This document shows positions 48,010 through 56,624 of a stretch of DNA of 64,000 nt, in pieces. Under the pieces are notes generated by a model, which worked only from the letters and a program-made list of their open reading frames with translations, ran no database searches and had not been told where the DNA came from. Position numbers and translations under genes: made by a program. The stretch covers positions 1,383,501 through 1,447,500 of the forward strand of contig NZ_CACTIA010000005.1 in NCBI RefSeq assembly GCF_902712915.1, written 5' to 3'. The first letter of the stretch is position 1. Each line of letters starts with the position of its first letter. This DNA comes from Acidiphilium sp. C61. GTDB taxonomy: Bacteria; Pseudomonadota; Alphaproteobacteria; Acetobacterales; Acetobacteraceae.

Positions 48010-48648
48010 TCAGTCAGTAGTCTGGGAGCTGGACGCACCTTCGGTGATCATCTCGATACGGCCGGTGATCTGCCCGCCATCCTCGACCTGCAGGCGGCGG
48101 CAGCGCGCAGTTCCGAGAACCCGGCCAGTCGCCCGCACGATCAGGGAATGCCGTGCCGTCAGCGTGCCGTCGATCACGCCGGCGACCTCCGCCTCCTCGA
48201 CCTCGACCTCACCCTTGAACACCCCGCCCGGGCTGATCGAAAGTTCGGCGGCCTTGATCATGGTCGCCTCGACCGTGCCTTCGACCACGAGCCGCTCGGC
48301 ATCCTGAACCACGCCCTGCAGGCTGATGCCGCGGCCGACCACCAGGGTGCGGCGTTCGGCAGGCTCGGAATCACGCACCGACGGACGGAAGCCGGTTCCG
48401 GTGGCCGGAAGGCCGGCCGGGGCGCCGCCTGCCGGGGGGGTGGCCGGCTGGCCGGGCGAAAAGGGGGTTCTGGCCATGGGCATCTCCTTAGCCTGCTGGT
48501 CATCCGCCGGTTGCGGGACCGTTTCGGGGGAAGCGGGACGGAAGGGAGGCATGCTGAGGCCATCGTCCACGGCGCCATCCTGCCGCGCGGGAGTCTGCCG
48601 CGACTTGCTCTCCGGCGGCTGATCGTCGCGTTTTCTGAAGCTGATCAC
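48010..48648 (-). CDS. Bactofilin (DUF583) cytoskeletal protein
   Basis: 212 residues from GTG 48648. Residues about 100-205 form the right-handed beta-helix bactofilin domain (TLVVGRGISLQGVVQDAERL, ISPGGVFKGEVEVEEAEVAG, VIDGTLTARHSLIVRATGRV), flanked by disordered Pro/Ala-rich tails. Bactofilins polymerise at the membrane and guide cell-wall growth or positioning. Two starts have good ribosome sites: GTG 48648 (GGAGGG; begins VISFRKR) and ATG 48477 (AAGGAG; begins MARTPF). The longer one is reported because a short N-terminal membrane-targeting segment is common in bactofilins. Confidence 0.82.
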   Translation of the reverse strand: MISFRKRDDQPPESKSRQTPARQDGAVDDGLSMPPFRPASPETVPQPADDQQAKEMPMARTPFSPGQPATPPAGGAPAGLPATGTGFRPSVRDSEPAERRTLVVGRGISLQGVVQDAERLVVEGTVEATMIKAAELSISPGGVFKGEVEVEEAEVAGVIDGTLTARHSLIVRATGRVLGTARCRRLQVEDGGQITGRIEMITEGASSSQTTD

Positions 48649-48864
48649 GAACCCTCCACAACTTTTACTGTCTGTCCGGTAGCACGTGGCACGCGCTCCG
48701 GACAATCGCCCGCGCCCTCAAAACCGTGCATTTTTACTAAGGTTCCGCAAGGGGATCGTATGGATCACGATTAACCGCGCGTTCATGCTTGCGGCGGATT
48801 TGTGACTTGGCCTTTCGGGTGATAGGCGAAGGGAGAATTTTCAACGACCTCGCAGGGGACAGGC

Positions 48865-49857
48865 ATGGACGCGACCCGCTATGACATCATCGGCATCGGC
48901 AATGCGATCGTCGATGTGCTGGCCCGCACCGACGATCATTTTCTCGACCGGCACGACATGCGCAAGGGCGCGATGCGGCTGATCGACGCCGAGGCCGCCG
49001 AGCGCATTCTCGGGGTGATGCCGCCGGGGCAGATCGCCTCTGGCGGCTCGGTCGCCAACAGTTGCGCCGTAGCGGCCGGCCTCGGTGCCCGCGCCGCCTT
49101 TCTCGGCAAGGTGGCGCGGGACGAGCTTGGCATCGCCTTCGCCAACGATCTGCGGGCGATCGGGGTCGACTTCCCGCACGCGCCGCTGCCCGAGGGCGCA
49201 CCGACCGCCCGCTGCCTGATCCTGGTCACGCCGGATGGCCAGCGCACCATGAACACGTATCTCGGCGCCTGCATCGATTTCGACCATACCGACCTCGACG
49301 CCGAGGCGATCCAGTCCGCCTCGATTCTTTATCTCGAGGGATATCTTTTCGATCCGCCGCGGGCGCAGCATGCGTTCCGCGAGGCCGTCCGCATCGCGCG
49401 GGGTGCCGGCCGCAAGGTGGCGCTCTCGCTGTCCGACGCGTTCTGCGTCGATCGCCATCGGGCCGCCTTTCTCGACCTGATTTCCTCCGGCGGCATCGAC
49501 ATCCTGTTTGCCAACGAAGCCGAGATCTGTTCGCTGTTCGAACAGAACGACTTCGACGGCGCGGTGACAGAGGCCGCACATACGCTTCCGCTTGCAGTGC
49601 TGACCCGGAGCGAAGCGGGAAGCGTCGTCGTTTCCGGCGCGGAACGCCATGTCGTCGCTGCCGTTCCGGTCGAAGTCGTCGACACGACCGGCGCGGGCGA
49701 TGCCTATGCCGCCGGGTTCATGGTCGGTCTCACCCGCAAGGCATCGCTCGTCGAGAGCGCGGCGCTGGCCAGCCGCGTGGCGGCGGCGGCGATCGGCCGG
49801 ATCGGAGCGCGGCCGGATGCGACGGCATTGTCTCTCCTCGCCCGCGAGACAGCCTGA
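48865..49857 (+). CDS. PfkB-family kinase, adenosine-kinase-like
   Basis: 330 residues, ribokinase fold. N-terminal YDIIGIGNAIVDVLA and GGSVANSCAVAAGLGARAAF; anion hole and catalytic Asp in VVDTTGAGDAYAAGFMVGL (PfkB signature 2). Middle segment SLSDAFCVDRHRAAFLDLI is shared with alphaproteobacterial adenosine kinases. Probable reaction: adenosine to AMP; sugar phosphorylation cannot be excluded. Monocistronic; no kinase operon partners. GACAGGC-type weak ribosome site before ATG 48865. Confidence 0.87.
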   Translation: MDATRYDIIGIGNAIVDVLARTDDHFLDRHDMRKGAMRLIDAEAAERILGVMPPGQIASGGSVANSCAVAAGLGARAAFLGKVARDELGIAFANDLRAIGVDFPHAPLPEGAPTARCLILVTPDGQRTMNTYLGACIDFDHTDLDAEAIQSASILYLEGYLFDPPRAQHAFREAVRIARGAGRKVALSLSDAFCVDRHRAAFLDLISSGGIDILFANEAEICSLFEQNDFDGAVTEAAHTLPLAVLTRSEAGSVVVSGAERHVVAAVPVEVVDTTGAGDAYAAGFMVGLTRKASLVESAALASRVAAAAIGRIGARPDATALSLLARETA

Positions 49858-50043
49858 GACAGAGCAAAAGTAATATTTCAATGCCGAGCTAATTTACGTT
49901 TTAGTAAGATTGTTTTGATTTGATGCTCTGGTGAGTTTCCGGTCCGCAGCAGTCGGCTGCGGGTCTTCTGCCAGCAAAATTCTGGCGCTGTCGTCAATTT
50001 CGCCGCGCAGTGGATCGTAATGCGGTGTGCAGGAGACATGACA

Positions 50044-50250
50044 ATGCTTGACTACGTGAAAACCTGGCTCGCGGTTCGCGGCCTTGCGTTCGCACGGGAT
50101 GATCGCGGGGTAACCGCGATGGAATATGGACTGATTGCGGCGCTGATGGCGGTTGTCATCATCGGGGCGTTCGGTCTGCTCGCCAACGACCTCGGCAACG
50201 CCGTCAACAAGATCGGCGGCACGCTGACCAACAACACAACCAACCTCTAA
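50044..50250 (+). CDS. Flp/Fap-type pilin
   Basis: 68 residues. The prepilin signature is DDRGVTAMEYGL: the prepilin peptidase should cut after G22, leaving V at +1 and E at +5, followed by the hydrophobic helix GLIAALMAVVIIGAFGLL. The mature tail is short with Asn/Thr at the end. It forms the Tad adhesive pilus fibre. ATG 50044 is chosen with AGGAG eight bases upstream; ATG 50038 is too close. A strong hairpin follows the gene. Confidence 0.94.
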   Translation: MLDYVKTWLAVRGLAFARDDRGVTAMEYGLIAALMAVVIIGAFGLLANDLGNAVNKIGGTLTNNTTNL

Positions 50251-50273
50251 CCCGGTTGAACCCGGTATGAGCA

Positions 50274-50316
50274 GGCCCCGTCGCCCGATCGTTCGATGCG
50301 GCGCCGGGGCCATCTT
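50274..50316 (+). terminator. Hairpin between pilin gene and cpaB
   Basis: Arms GGCCCCG (50274-50280) and CGGGGCC (50305-50311) with further pairing inside, followed by ATCTTTAG. A partial terminator here would leave abundant pilin mRNA and less message for assembly genes. Confidence 0.6.
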
Positions 50317-50411
50317 TAGCCAGATTCCGCCGAGCGAGGCTGCGGACACCATGTCGGGGCCGTTTCAGTCACCGATTGATCGCGCCTGCGCATCTTTTGA
50401 GACATGTCCTG

Positions 50412-51239
50412 ATGGTTCTTAGACTCGTCCTGTTCATCGTCCTGGCCGTCGGGCTTGCCGGCTTCGGAACCGTTGCCTGGATCGACATGCATCCGGCGCA
50501 CTCTCACAAAAAGGCTGCGCCGACGATTGCGCTGCTGGCAACGGGCAAGGCCCTGCCGCCGGGGACGCTGTTGCAGCCGTCCGATTTCACCGTGCAGGAT
50601 CGTCCTCCCGCGCAGGTCCCCGCCGATGCGGTGCGGGATACTCCGGAGAACCGCGCGTCCTACACCGGGGCGATGATTCGCCGCCGGCTGAGCGCCGGGG
50701 CACTTCTGACCACGGACATCGCCATCCGTCCCGGCGATCATGGGTTTCTCGCCGCCGTTCTGCAACCCGGCATGCGTGCGGTGTCCGTCGGCGTCGATGC
50801 GATCACCGGGGCCGCCGGCCTGATCTGGCCGGGCGACCATGTCGATCTTCTGCTGACCCAGAACCTGGTCGGCGCCAACCTGCCGCCGACGCGCAAGGTC
50901 GCCTCGGAAACCGTGCTATCCGACGTGCGGGTGATCGCGATCGACCAGCGCCTTGTGCAAGGGGCGAGCGGCAATCACACGGCCGCGCAATCGACGGCAC
51001 GGACCGTGACACTCGAGGTCACGCCGGAACAGGCCGAACAGGTCGAGGTCGCCGCCCATCTCGGCCCGCTCTCACTGAGTGTCCGCCCCAGCGAGGCCGC
51101 GAAAGCCCGCCAGTCCAAACCGCCACCAGTTTTCAGCGGCCAGGTGTCTCCCGCCCTCGCGGCACTCGATATGCCTGGCCAGACCGGGATCACCGTGTTC
51201 CAGGGCGCTGGGGGCAAGACCGAGTATCACCCGCAATGA
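50412..51239 (+). CDS. cpaB: Tad pilus assembly protein CpaB (RcpC)
   Basis: 275 residues. N-terminal membrane anchor (LVLFIVLAVGLAGFGTVAWI), then an SAF-like domain (ATGKALPPGTLLQPSDFTVQ .. AGALLTTDIAI) and RcpC domain (MRAVSVGVDAITGAAGLIWPGDHVDLLLTQ). CpaB sits in the periplasm and supports the secretin channel. ATG 50412 precedes the anchor; ribosome site is weak. It overlaps cpaE by four bases. Confidence 0.92.
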   Translation: MVLRLVLFIVLAVGLAGFGTVAWIDMHPAHSHKKAAPTIALLATGKALPPGTLLQPSDFTVQDRPPAQVPADAVRDTPENRASYTGAMIRRRLSAGALLTTDIAIRPGDHGFLAAVLQPGMRAVSVGVDAITGAAGLIWPGDHVDLLLTQNLVGANLPPTRKVASETVLSDVRVIAIDQRLVQGASGNHTAAQSTARTVTLEVTPEQAEQVEVAAHLGPLSLSVRPSEAAKARQSKPPPVFSGQVSPALAALDMPGQTGITVFQGAGGKTEYHPQ

Positions 51240-52438
51240 CGGCTTCCGCCTTCGATCGGGCCGGCGGTCCTTCGCCGCCGCCGCAGGGGCAGCAAGGGAG
51301 CAGCCGTCCCGCCTTCATGGGCTTCGTCAGCGATGACGCCAGCCTGCAAACCATCCGCACGGCGCTGGTTTCCGCATTTCCCACCGGAGTGCCGCTCCAA
51401 CGCGCCTCCTTTGCCGAAACGCTCGACTATCTCGCCCGGTTCGACACGCCGCGAACGCTGCTGGTCGACATTTCGGGTGAGGAACAGCCGATGAGCGCGG
51501 TCCACCGGCTCGAGCCGGTGGTGGATCCCGGAACCCGTGTGCTGATCATCGGCAGCGAGCGCAGCATCAGCTTCTACCGCAGCCTCACGCGCACGCTCGG
51601 CGTCAGCGAATATCTCTCGAAGCCGCTCGATCCGGCGATGGTCGCGCGGGAACTGCTGCCGTGGGCGGCCGGCGGCATACCTGCGTTCGAAGCCGCGCGC
51701 GGCGGCTCGATGGTCGCTGTATGCGGTGCCGCCGGCGGCGTCGGCGCCACCACGGTGGCGAGCTGCCTCGCCTGGCATGTGGGCGGGGATGTCCGCCGTC
51801 ATACGATCCTGCTGGATGCCGATCTGCAGCGCGGCACCGCGGCGCTGGCCACCAACGTCCCGCCCAGCACCGGCCTGCGCAACGCGCTCGACACCCCGGA
51901 CCGGATCGACCCGCTGTTGATCGAGCGCGCGGCCCAGCCTTCGACCGGCCGCCTCCATGTGCTTGGTGCAGAGGAGCCCCTGAACGAAACCTGGCACTAC
52001 CAGGCCGGCGGCGGTGCGGCGCTGGTGACGGCGCTGCGCCAGCGATACAATCTCGTGGTGGCGGACATTCCGGCGCGCCCATCGCGGTTTGCGACGGAAC
52101 TGCTCACGCTGGCGCATGCGCGCGTGATCGTGACCACCGGATCGCCGCACAGCATCGCCAATGCGCGCCGCTGGCTCGCTTTGCCGGCGGGCCAGATGCA
52201 GTCCGGCCCGCCACTCGTCATCCTCAACCGCTACCATCGCCGGACCTGCCCCCCCGTGTCGCGGGTCGCCGAGCTGCTTGGAACCGAAATCGCCCTCGTG
52301 ATCCCTGAACTCCCGACCCTAGTTGCCCAGGGAAACAATCTCGGCGAGCCCGCCGTCGGCCGGAAAGGCGCGTTCCGCAAGGCGATCGTCGCGCTCGCCG
52401 GCCAGCTTGGCGTCGGCACCACGGCCATGGTCGCCTGA
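51236..52438 (+). CDS. cpaE: Tad pilus localisation ATPase CpaE/TadZ
   Basis: 400 residues. The N-terminal about 130 residues form a receiver-like fold without the phospho-Asp set. Residues about 155-390 are a MinD/ParA-type ATPase: MVAVCGAAGGVGATTVASCL replaces the deviant Walker A, lacking both lysines, then HTILLDADLQRGTAAL and NLVVADIPARPS. TadZ members often lack ATPase residues and serve as polar hubs for the Tad machine. Start overlaps cpaB stop, and the stop overlaps the cpaF start by one base. Confidence 0.92.
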   Translation: MTASAFDRAGGPSPPPQGQQGSSRPAFMGFVSDDASLQTIRTALVSAFPTGVPLQRASFAETLDYLARFDTPRTLLVDISGEEQPMSAVHRLEPVVDPGTRVLIIGSERSISFYRSLTRTLGVSEYLSKPLDPAMVARELLPWAAGGIPAFEAARGGSMVAVCGAAGGVGATTVASCLAWHVGGDVRRHTILLDADLQRGTAALATNVPPSTGLRNALDTPDRIDPLLIERAAQPSTGRLHVLGAEEPLNETWHYQAGGGAALVTALRQRYNLVVADIPARPSRFATELLTLAHARVIVTTGSPHSIANARRWLALPAGQMQSGPPLVILNRYHRRTCPPVSRVAELLGTEIALVIPELPTLVAQGNNLGEPAVGRKGAFRKAIVALAGQLGVGTTAMVA

Positions 52439-53772
52439 TGGACGCGCTACCGGTCTTCGGCCGCCGCGCAGTCGACCCAACCGCGCCCGTTCACCATGCG
52501 GTGCGGTTGCGCCAGGAAGACGTCGAGATGATCCGCGGGCTCTGCCTTGCCAGCATCGACGCCTCGACGATCGTGGGACTCAATCACCCGCGCCTGCTGC
52601 AACGCGTCGAGGCCATGGTCGCCGAATTGGCGACCGAGCATCGCATCCAACTGAACCGTAACGAGCAAAACCAGATCGCCGCCGAACTGGTGGACGACAT
52701 GCTCGGGCTAGGGCCGCTCGAGCCCCTGCTCGAGGACGAGACCATCACCGATATCATGGTCAATGGGCCGGAACGGGTGTTCGTCGAACGGCGCGGCAGG
52801 CTCGAACAGCTCGGAGTCCGCTTCCGCGACAATGCCCATCTGACCAATATCTGCCAGCGCATCGCCGCCACCGTGGGGCGCCGGGTCGATGAATCGAGCC
52901 CGATGGTCGATGCGCGGCTCAAGGACGGCTCGCGCGTCAACATCGTGCTGCCGCCGCTGTCGATCGATGGCCCCTGTCTGTCGATCCGGAAATTTTCCCG
53001 CAAGCCGATCAATTTCGGCAAGCTGATCGAATACGGATCACTGACCCCGCCGGTCGCGCGGGTGCTGGAAATCGCCGCGCGCTGCCGCCTCAATGTCATC
53101 ATTTCCGGGGGCACGGGCTCGGGCAAGACGACGATGATGAACGCGATGAGCAGCTTCATCGATCAGCAGGAACGCATCGTCACCGTCGAGGACGCTGCCG
53201 AGCTCCAGCTCCAGCAGCCGCATATCGTCCGCCTCGAAACCAGGCCGATGAACCTTGAGGGCAAGGGCGAAATCACCCAGCGTGACCTTGTGCGCAACGC
53301 GCTGCGCATGCGCCCTGACCGCATCATCATCGGCGAGGTCCGCGGCCCCGAAGCCTTCGACATGCTACAGGCGATGAACACCGGCCATGATGGGTCGATG
53401 TCCACGATCCATGCGAACACCACGCGCGATGCACTGGCACGCATCGAGAACATGGTGCAGATGGCGAGCATGGGCCTGTCGCCGCGGGCGATCCGCATGC
53501 AGGTCGTCTCGGCGGTCAACCTGATCGTCCAGGTGGAACGCCAGCGCGATGGCGGCCGTCGTCTCGTCCAGCTGACCGAAATCGCCGGAATCGAGGGTGA
53601 AACACCCCTGCTCAACGACATTTTCAAGTTCGAGGTACTGGGCGAGGATGCGACCGGTCGGGTGATCGGCCGGTACGCCGTCTCGCATACGCGGGCAAGC
53701 TTTCACGAACGGCTCAGCTATTTCGGCCTGCTCCGCGCATGGACGGTTGCATTGGAAGAGGCTGCGGCGTGA
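52438..53772 (+). CDS. cpaF: Tad secretion ATPase CpaF/TadA
   Basis: 444 residues. Type II/IV secretion ATPase: Walker [19 protein letters not shown] near residue 220, Asp box [21 protein letters not shown], Walker [15 protein letters not shown] and His box [20 protein letters not shown]. The N-terminal half holds [16 protein letters not shown]. It powers polymerisation of the Flp pilus at the inner membrane. GTG of tadB overlaps its TGA. Confidence 0.96.
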   Translation: MDALPVFGRRAVDPTAPVHHAVRLRQEDVEMIRGLCLASIDASTIVGLNHPRLLQRVEAMVAELATEHRIQLNRNEQNQIAAELVDDMLGLGPLEPLLEDETITDIMVNGPERVFVERRGRLEQLGVRFRDNAHLTNICQRIAATVGRRVDESSPMVDARLKDGSRVNIVLPPLSIDGPCLSIRKFSRKPINFGKLIEYGSLTPPVARVLEIAARCRLNVIISGGTGSGKTTMMNAMSSFIDQQERIVTVEDAAELQLQQPHIVRLETRPMNLEGKGEITQRDLVRNALRMRPDRIIIGEVRGPEAFDMLQAMNTGHDGSMSTIHANTTRDALARIENMVQMASMGLSPRAIRMQVVSAVNLIVQVERQRDGGRRLVQLTEIAGIEGETPLLNDIFKFEVLGEDATGRVIGRYAVSHTRASFHERLSYFGLLRAWTVALEEAAA

Positions 53773-54722
53773 GCAGCCTTCTCCTCCTCCCGCTGCTGCT
53801 TTTATTCATAGGCGGCACCTCGCTCGCGCTGATGGGCGGGATGCGGGTGGACCGGACGAAAAAGGCACTCGAACTGCGCCTCTCACGGGTATCGGGCCAG
53901 ACCCTGGTTACAACCATCGAAGCCGGGAGCGAAACGAACGATCCGCTCGGCCGGCTCCGCCGCCCGGCGATGGTGCTTATCGGCCTTGTCGGCGTCGATC
54001 TTGCGCGCGCACCGGATTACCCGATGCCGTGGTGGATCATCCTGATCGGCGCCGGCGTGGTATCGCGAGGCATCGCGTTCCTGATCGGCACCGTCGGTGT
54101 CGGCCTGGGCTGGCTGGTCTGGCCGCCGCTGTTCATTCTGGTCGCCCGGCTTGCCTTCGGCACCGTCCACGCCCGTCGCTCGGCGCTGCTGCTGAGCCAG
54201 TTCCCAGATGCGCTGACCACCATTGTCCGCACAGTTCGAGTCGGAATCCCGGTGCAGGAGGCGCTGCGCGTCGTTGCCCAGGACATGCCGGCGCCAACCG
54301 GCCGGGAATTCAGCCGGATCGCCGATCAGGTCGCGATCGGCACGCCGCTCGAACAGGCGCTGCATCAGATGGCGGACCGGGTGAAACTCGCCGAATACGG
54401 ATTTTTCGCCACGGCCATCAGCCTGCAATCGCGCTATGGCGGCGGCCTTGTGACAACGCTCGAAGGATTGGCGGAAGTCATCCGCAAGCGTGTCGCAATG
54501 AAGGCACGCGGCTATGCGCTGGCTTCGGAAGCGCGCACCAGCGCCCTCGTGCTCGGCATCATCCCCCTTGTGGCGGCACTCGCCATCGAGTTGATTCAGC
54601 CATCGTATCTGCGGGTGTTGTTCGTTACCCATGCCGGAAAAATCCTGCTGGCGATCGCCATCGGGCTGCTCGCCGGCGGTGCGATGGTCATGCGCGAAAT
54701 CATCCGGCGGAGCCTGAACTGA
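53769..54722 (+). CDS. tadB: Tad inner-membrane platform protein TadB
   Basis: 317 residues. T2SS F-like domain: SQFPDALTTIVRTVRVGIPVQEALRVV, GREFSRIADQVAIGTPLEQAL and FFATAISLQSRYGGGLVTTLEGLAEVIR, with membrane helices at the N-terminus, near 80-125 and two at the C-terminus. Partner of TadC under the CpaF motor. GTG 53769 overlaps the cpaF stop. Two bases (TG of TGAC) separate it from tadC. Confidence 0.93.
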   Translation: MSSLLLLPLLLLFIGGTSLALMGGMRVDRTKKALELRLSRVSGQTLVTTIEAGSETNDPLGRLRRPAMVLIGLVGVDLARAPDYPMPWWIILIGAGVVSRGIAFLIGTVGVGLGWLVWPPLFILVARLAFGTVHARRSALLLSQFPDALTTIVRTVRVGIPVQEALRVVAQDMPAPTGREFSRIADQVAIGTPLEQALHQMADRVKLAEYGFFATAISLQSRYGGGLVTTLEGLAEVIRKRVAMKARGYALASEARTSALVLGIIPLVAALAIELIQPSYLRVLFVTHAGKILLAIAIGLLAGGAMVMREIIRRSLN

Positions 54723-54723
54723 C

Positions 54724-55644
54724 ATGAACACCGCGCTGATCTGGATTTTCGGCCTGTTCATCTTCGTTGCCGTCGTCGCGGTGCTGATGCTGCGCCTGGT
54801 CATTTCCGAAGAACGAGTGCAGCGGCGGCTGGACCGCGCGATCGGCGCCACCTCCGCTGCCAGCGAGAGCAACGGGCCTGCCCAACTCCTGCATATGCGG
54901 ATCGCCATGGGCATCGGCCTCGCGGTCGCGCGCAGCGGTCTGCTCAGCAACCGGACGCTGGAAGAACTGCGACATACATTGCGCATGGCCGGGATCAGGG
55001 ACAAAGGCGCACTGGCCATGTTCGTCGGCACCAAGCTGCTTTCCCTGGTCGGCTTTTTCGCAGGCGTTCTGGTGGCGTCCCGCATTCTACGTCTCAGCAC
55101 GCTGGATGGGCTAATCGCCGCGGCCATCGCCGCCGCTTTCGGGCTTCTCCTGCCGGACATCCTGATCCAGCAACGGCGGAAGCGGTTTATCCGCAAGGTC
55201 GAGGCCGGGCTGGCGGAGGCACTCGACCTGATGGTCATCTGCGCCGATGCCGGACTCAGCCTCGAACCCGGCCTCACGCGTGTTGCCGCCGAACTGCAAC
55301 TGACCCATCCGGCCGTGTCGCAGGAACTCACGCTGACCGCTCAGGAGATGCGCATCAGCGGCAACATCCGTGATGCCCTTGCCGGCCTCGGCCTGCGAAC
55401 CGGGCTCGACAATCTGAAGCGCCTGGCATCGACCTTGATCCAGACGCTTCAATACGGCACCCCGCTGACGCAGGCACTCAGAACCCTTTCGGCGGAGATG
55501 CGCCAGGAACAGCTGACCCGCTTTGAAGAGCGCGCCGCGCGCCTGCCGGTTCTGCTGACGCTGCCGATGATCATGTTTATTCTGCCCTGCGTTTTCCTGG
55601 TCGTGGGTGGACCAGCCGTGCTCAAGCTGGTCAGCTCGCTTTAG
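54724..55644 (+). CDS. tadC: Tad inner-membrane platform protein TadC
   Basis: 306 residues. T2SS F-like domain with VEAGLAEALDLMVICADAGLSLEPGLTRVA and RTGLDNLKRLASTLIQTLQYGTPLTQALRTLSAEMR, plus membrane helices at the N-terminus, near 100-145 and at the C-terminus. It works with TadB. It is the last tad gene here: no secretin, prepilin peptidase, CpaD, TadD or TadE/F/G genes follow. The TAG stop falls in repeat copy G. Confidence 0.93.
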   Translation: MNTALIWIFGLFIFVAVVAVLMLRLVISEERVQRRLDRAIGATSAASESNGPAQLLHMRIAMGIGLAVARSGLLSNRTLEELRHTLRMAGIRDKGALAMFVGTKLLSLVGFFAGVLVASRILRLSTLDGLIAAAIAAAFGLLLPDILIQQRRKRFIRKVEAGLAEALDLMVICADAGLSLEPGLTRVAAELQLTHPAVSQELTLTAQEMRISGNIRDALAGLGLRTGLDNLKRLASTLIQTLQYGTPLTQALRTLSAEMRQEQLTRFEERAARLPVLLTLPMIMFILPCVFLVVGGPAVLKLVSSL

Positions 55645-55680
55645 AGCAGCTTCCGATCCGTTCGGATCGGATATGATGTT
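55642..55680. repeat. Palindromic intergenic element, copy G
   Basis: TAGAGCAGCTTCCGATCC / GGATCGGATATGATG forms hairpin I of the family; the outer right arm is degraded. It lies after tadC, facing convergent hpf. The tadC TAG stop is its first triplet. The remaining gap to 55891 has one more hairpin (CTGGTCTG .. CAGACCAG near 55830-55855) and no gene. Confidence 0.8.
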
Positions 55681-55891
55681 CCCAGGCAAACCCAAGCGGG
55701 CCTCGGCAGACAGGACAAGCTCCTGACACCCTTGGCGGCTTTATGAGGAATGATCCGATCTCGGAGAGACGATAGGAAACGTCGGGCAGCACATCGCGGG
55801 TGTGTCGATTATCGACATCCTCCGTTTCTGGTCTGACCCCTTCGGATGCCAGACCAGACGGAGAACGCAACCCGGGAGACGGGTCAGGCAG

Positions 55892-56497
55892 TCAGCGTAC
55901 CGCTGAACTGTCGATCCAGCCGATATTGCCATCGCTGCGACGATACACAACGCTGAGAGCCTGATTGCCGGAGTTGCGGAACATCAGCATCGTTTGATTG
56001 GCAAGATCCATCCGCATCACCGCCTCGCTGACGGACAGAAACGCGATTTCAGCCGGTGTTTCCGCAACGACTGCTGCATAGGGGCCGGGATCGAGACCAG
56101 CGGCGCCGTCGGCCGCCCCCTGCGGAGCGGCGCCTTCGGCTTCCACCTCCTGCAACACGTATTGCCGCACCGTCTCCGTGCGGCCACGGGAGGCGCTCTC
56201 ACGCGCATGGTCGTTCACACGGCGTCGGTATCGGCGTAATCGCTTCGCGATGTGTTCGGCCGCGTCATCGAATGCCGCATGAGCGTCTGCCGCTTCGCCC
56301 TCGCCGCGCAAAGTCAGCCCTCGTCCGGCGTGAACGTTGATGTCGCAAGTGAAAAAGCTGCGGGCACGACTGAACGTCACGTGCGCCTCGAGTGCGTGAT
56401 CGAAATATTTTCCAGCGATATTGTCGAGCTGGTTCGCGACATGAACGCGCAGGGCATCCGAGAGGTCGACCTGCTTACCGGAAACCGTGATCTGCAT
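55892..56497 (-). CDS. hpf: Ribosome hibernation promoting factor, long form
   Basis: 201 residues. N-terminal S30AE domain (MQITVSGKQVDLSDALRVHVANQLDNIAGKYFDHALEAHVTF..) about residues 1-100, linker, and the C-terminal dimerisation domain (about 145-200) with AEIAFLSVSEAVMRMDLANQTMLMFRN. Long HPF alone dimerises 70S ribosomes into 100S in stationary phase. It sits downstream of rpoN on the same strand, a conserved neighbourhood; a 127-base gap separates them. Confidence 0.94.
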   Translation of the reverse strand: MQITVSGKQVDLSDALRVHVANQLDNIAGKYFDHALEAHVTFSRARSFFTCDINVHAGRGLTLRGEGEAADAHAAFDDAAEHIAKRLRRYRRRVNDHARESASRGRTETVRQYVLQEVEAEGAAPQGAADGAAGLDPGPYAAVVAETPAEIAFLSVSEAVMRMDLANQTMLMFRNSGNQALSVVYRRSDGNIGWIDSSAVR

Positions 56498-56624
56498 AGA
56501 GAGATCCTTTTGCTAGAGCCAGTACGGTCATTCTAGACCCGCCTTGATGAAGCGGGCGTTTACGCTTGCTCAGAGAAGGCTCGGTATTAGACAAAAGCAT
56601 TACACCGCTCCGGATCGATGTGCG

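Noticed and set aside
55631..55870. 79-codon minus-strand frame after tadC
   Set aside because: It crosses a palindromic repeat and a hairpin, with no start signal or family resemblance.
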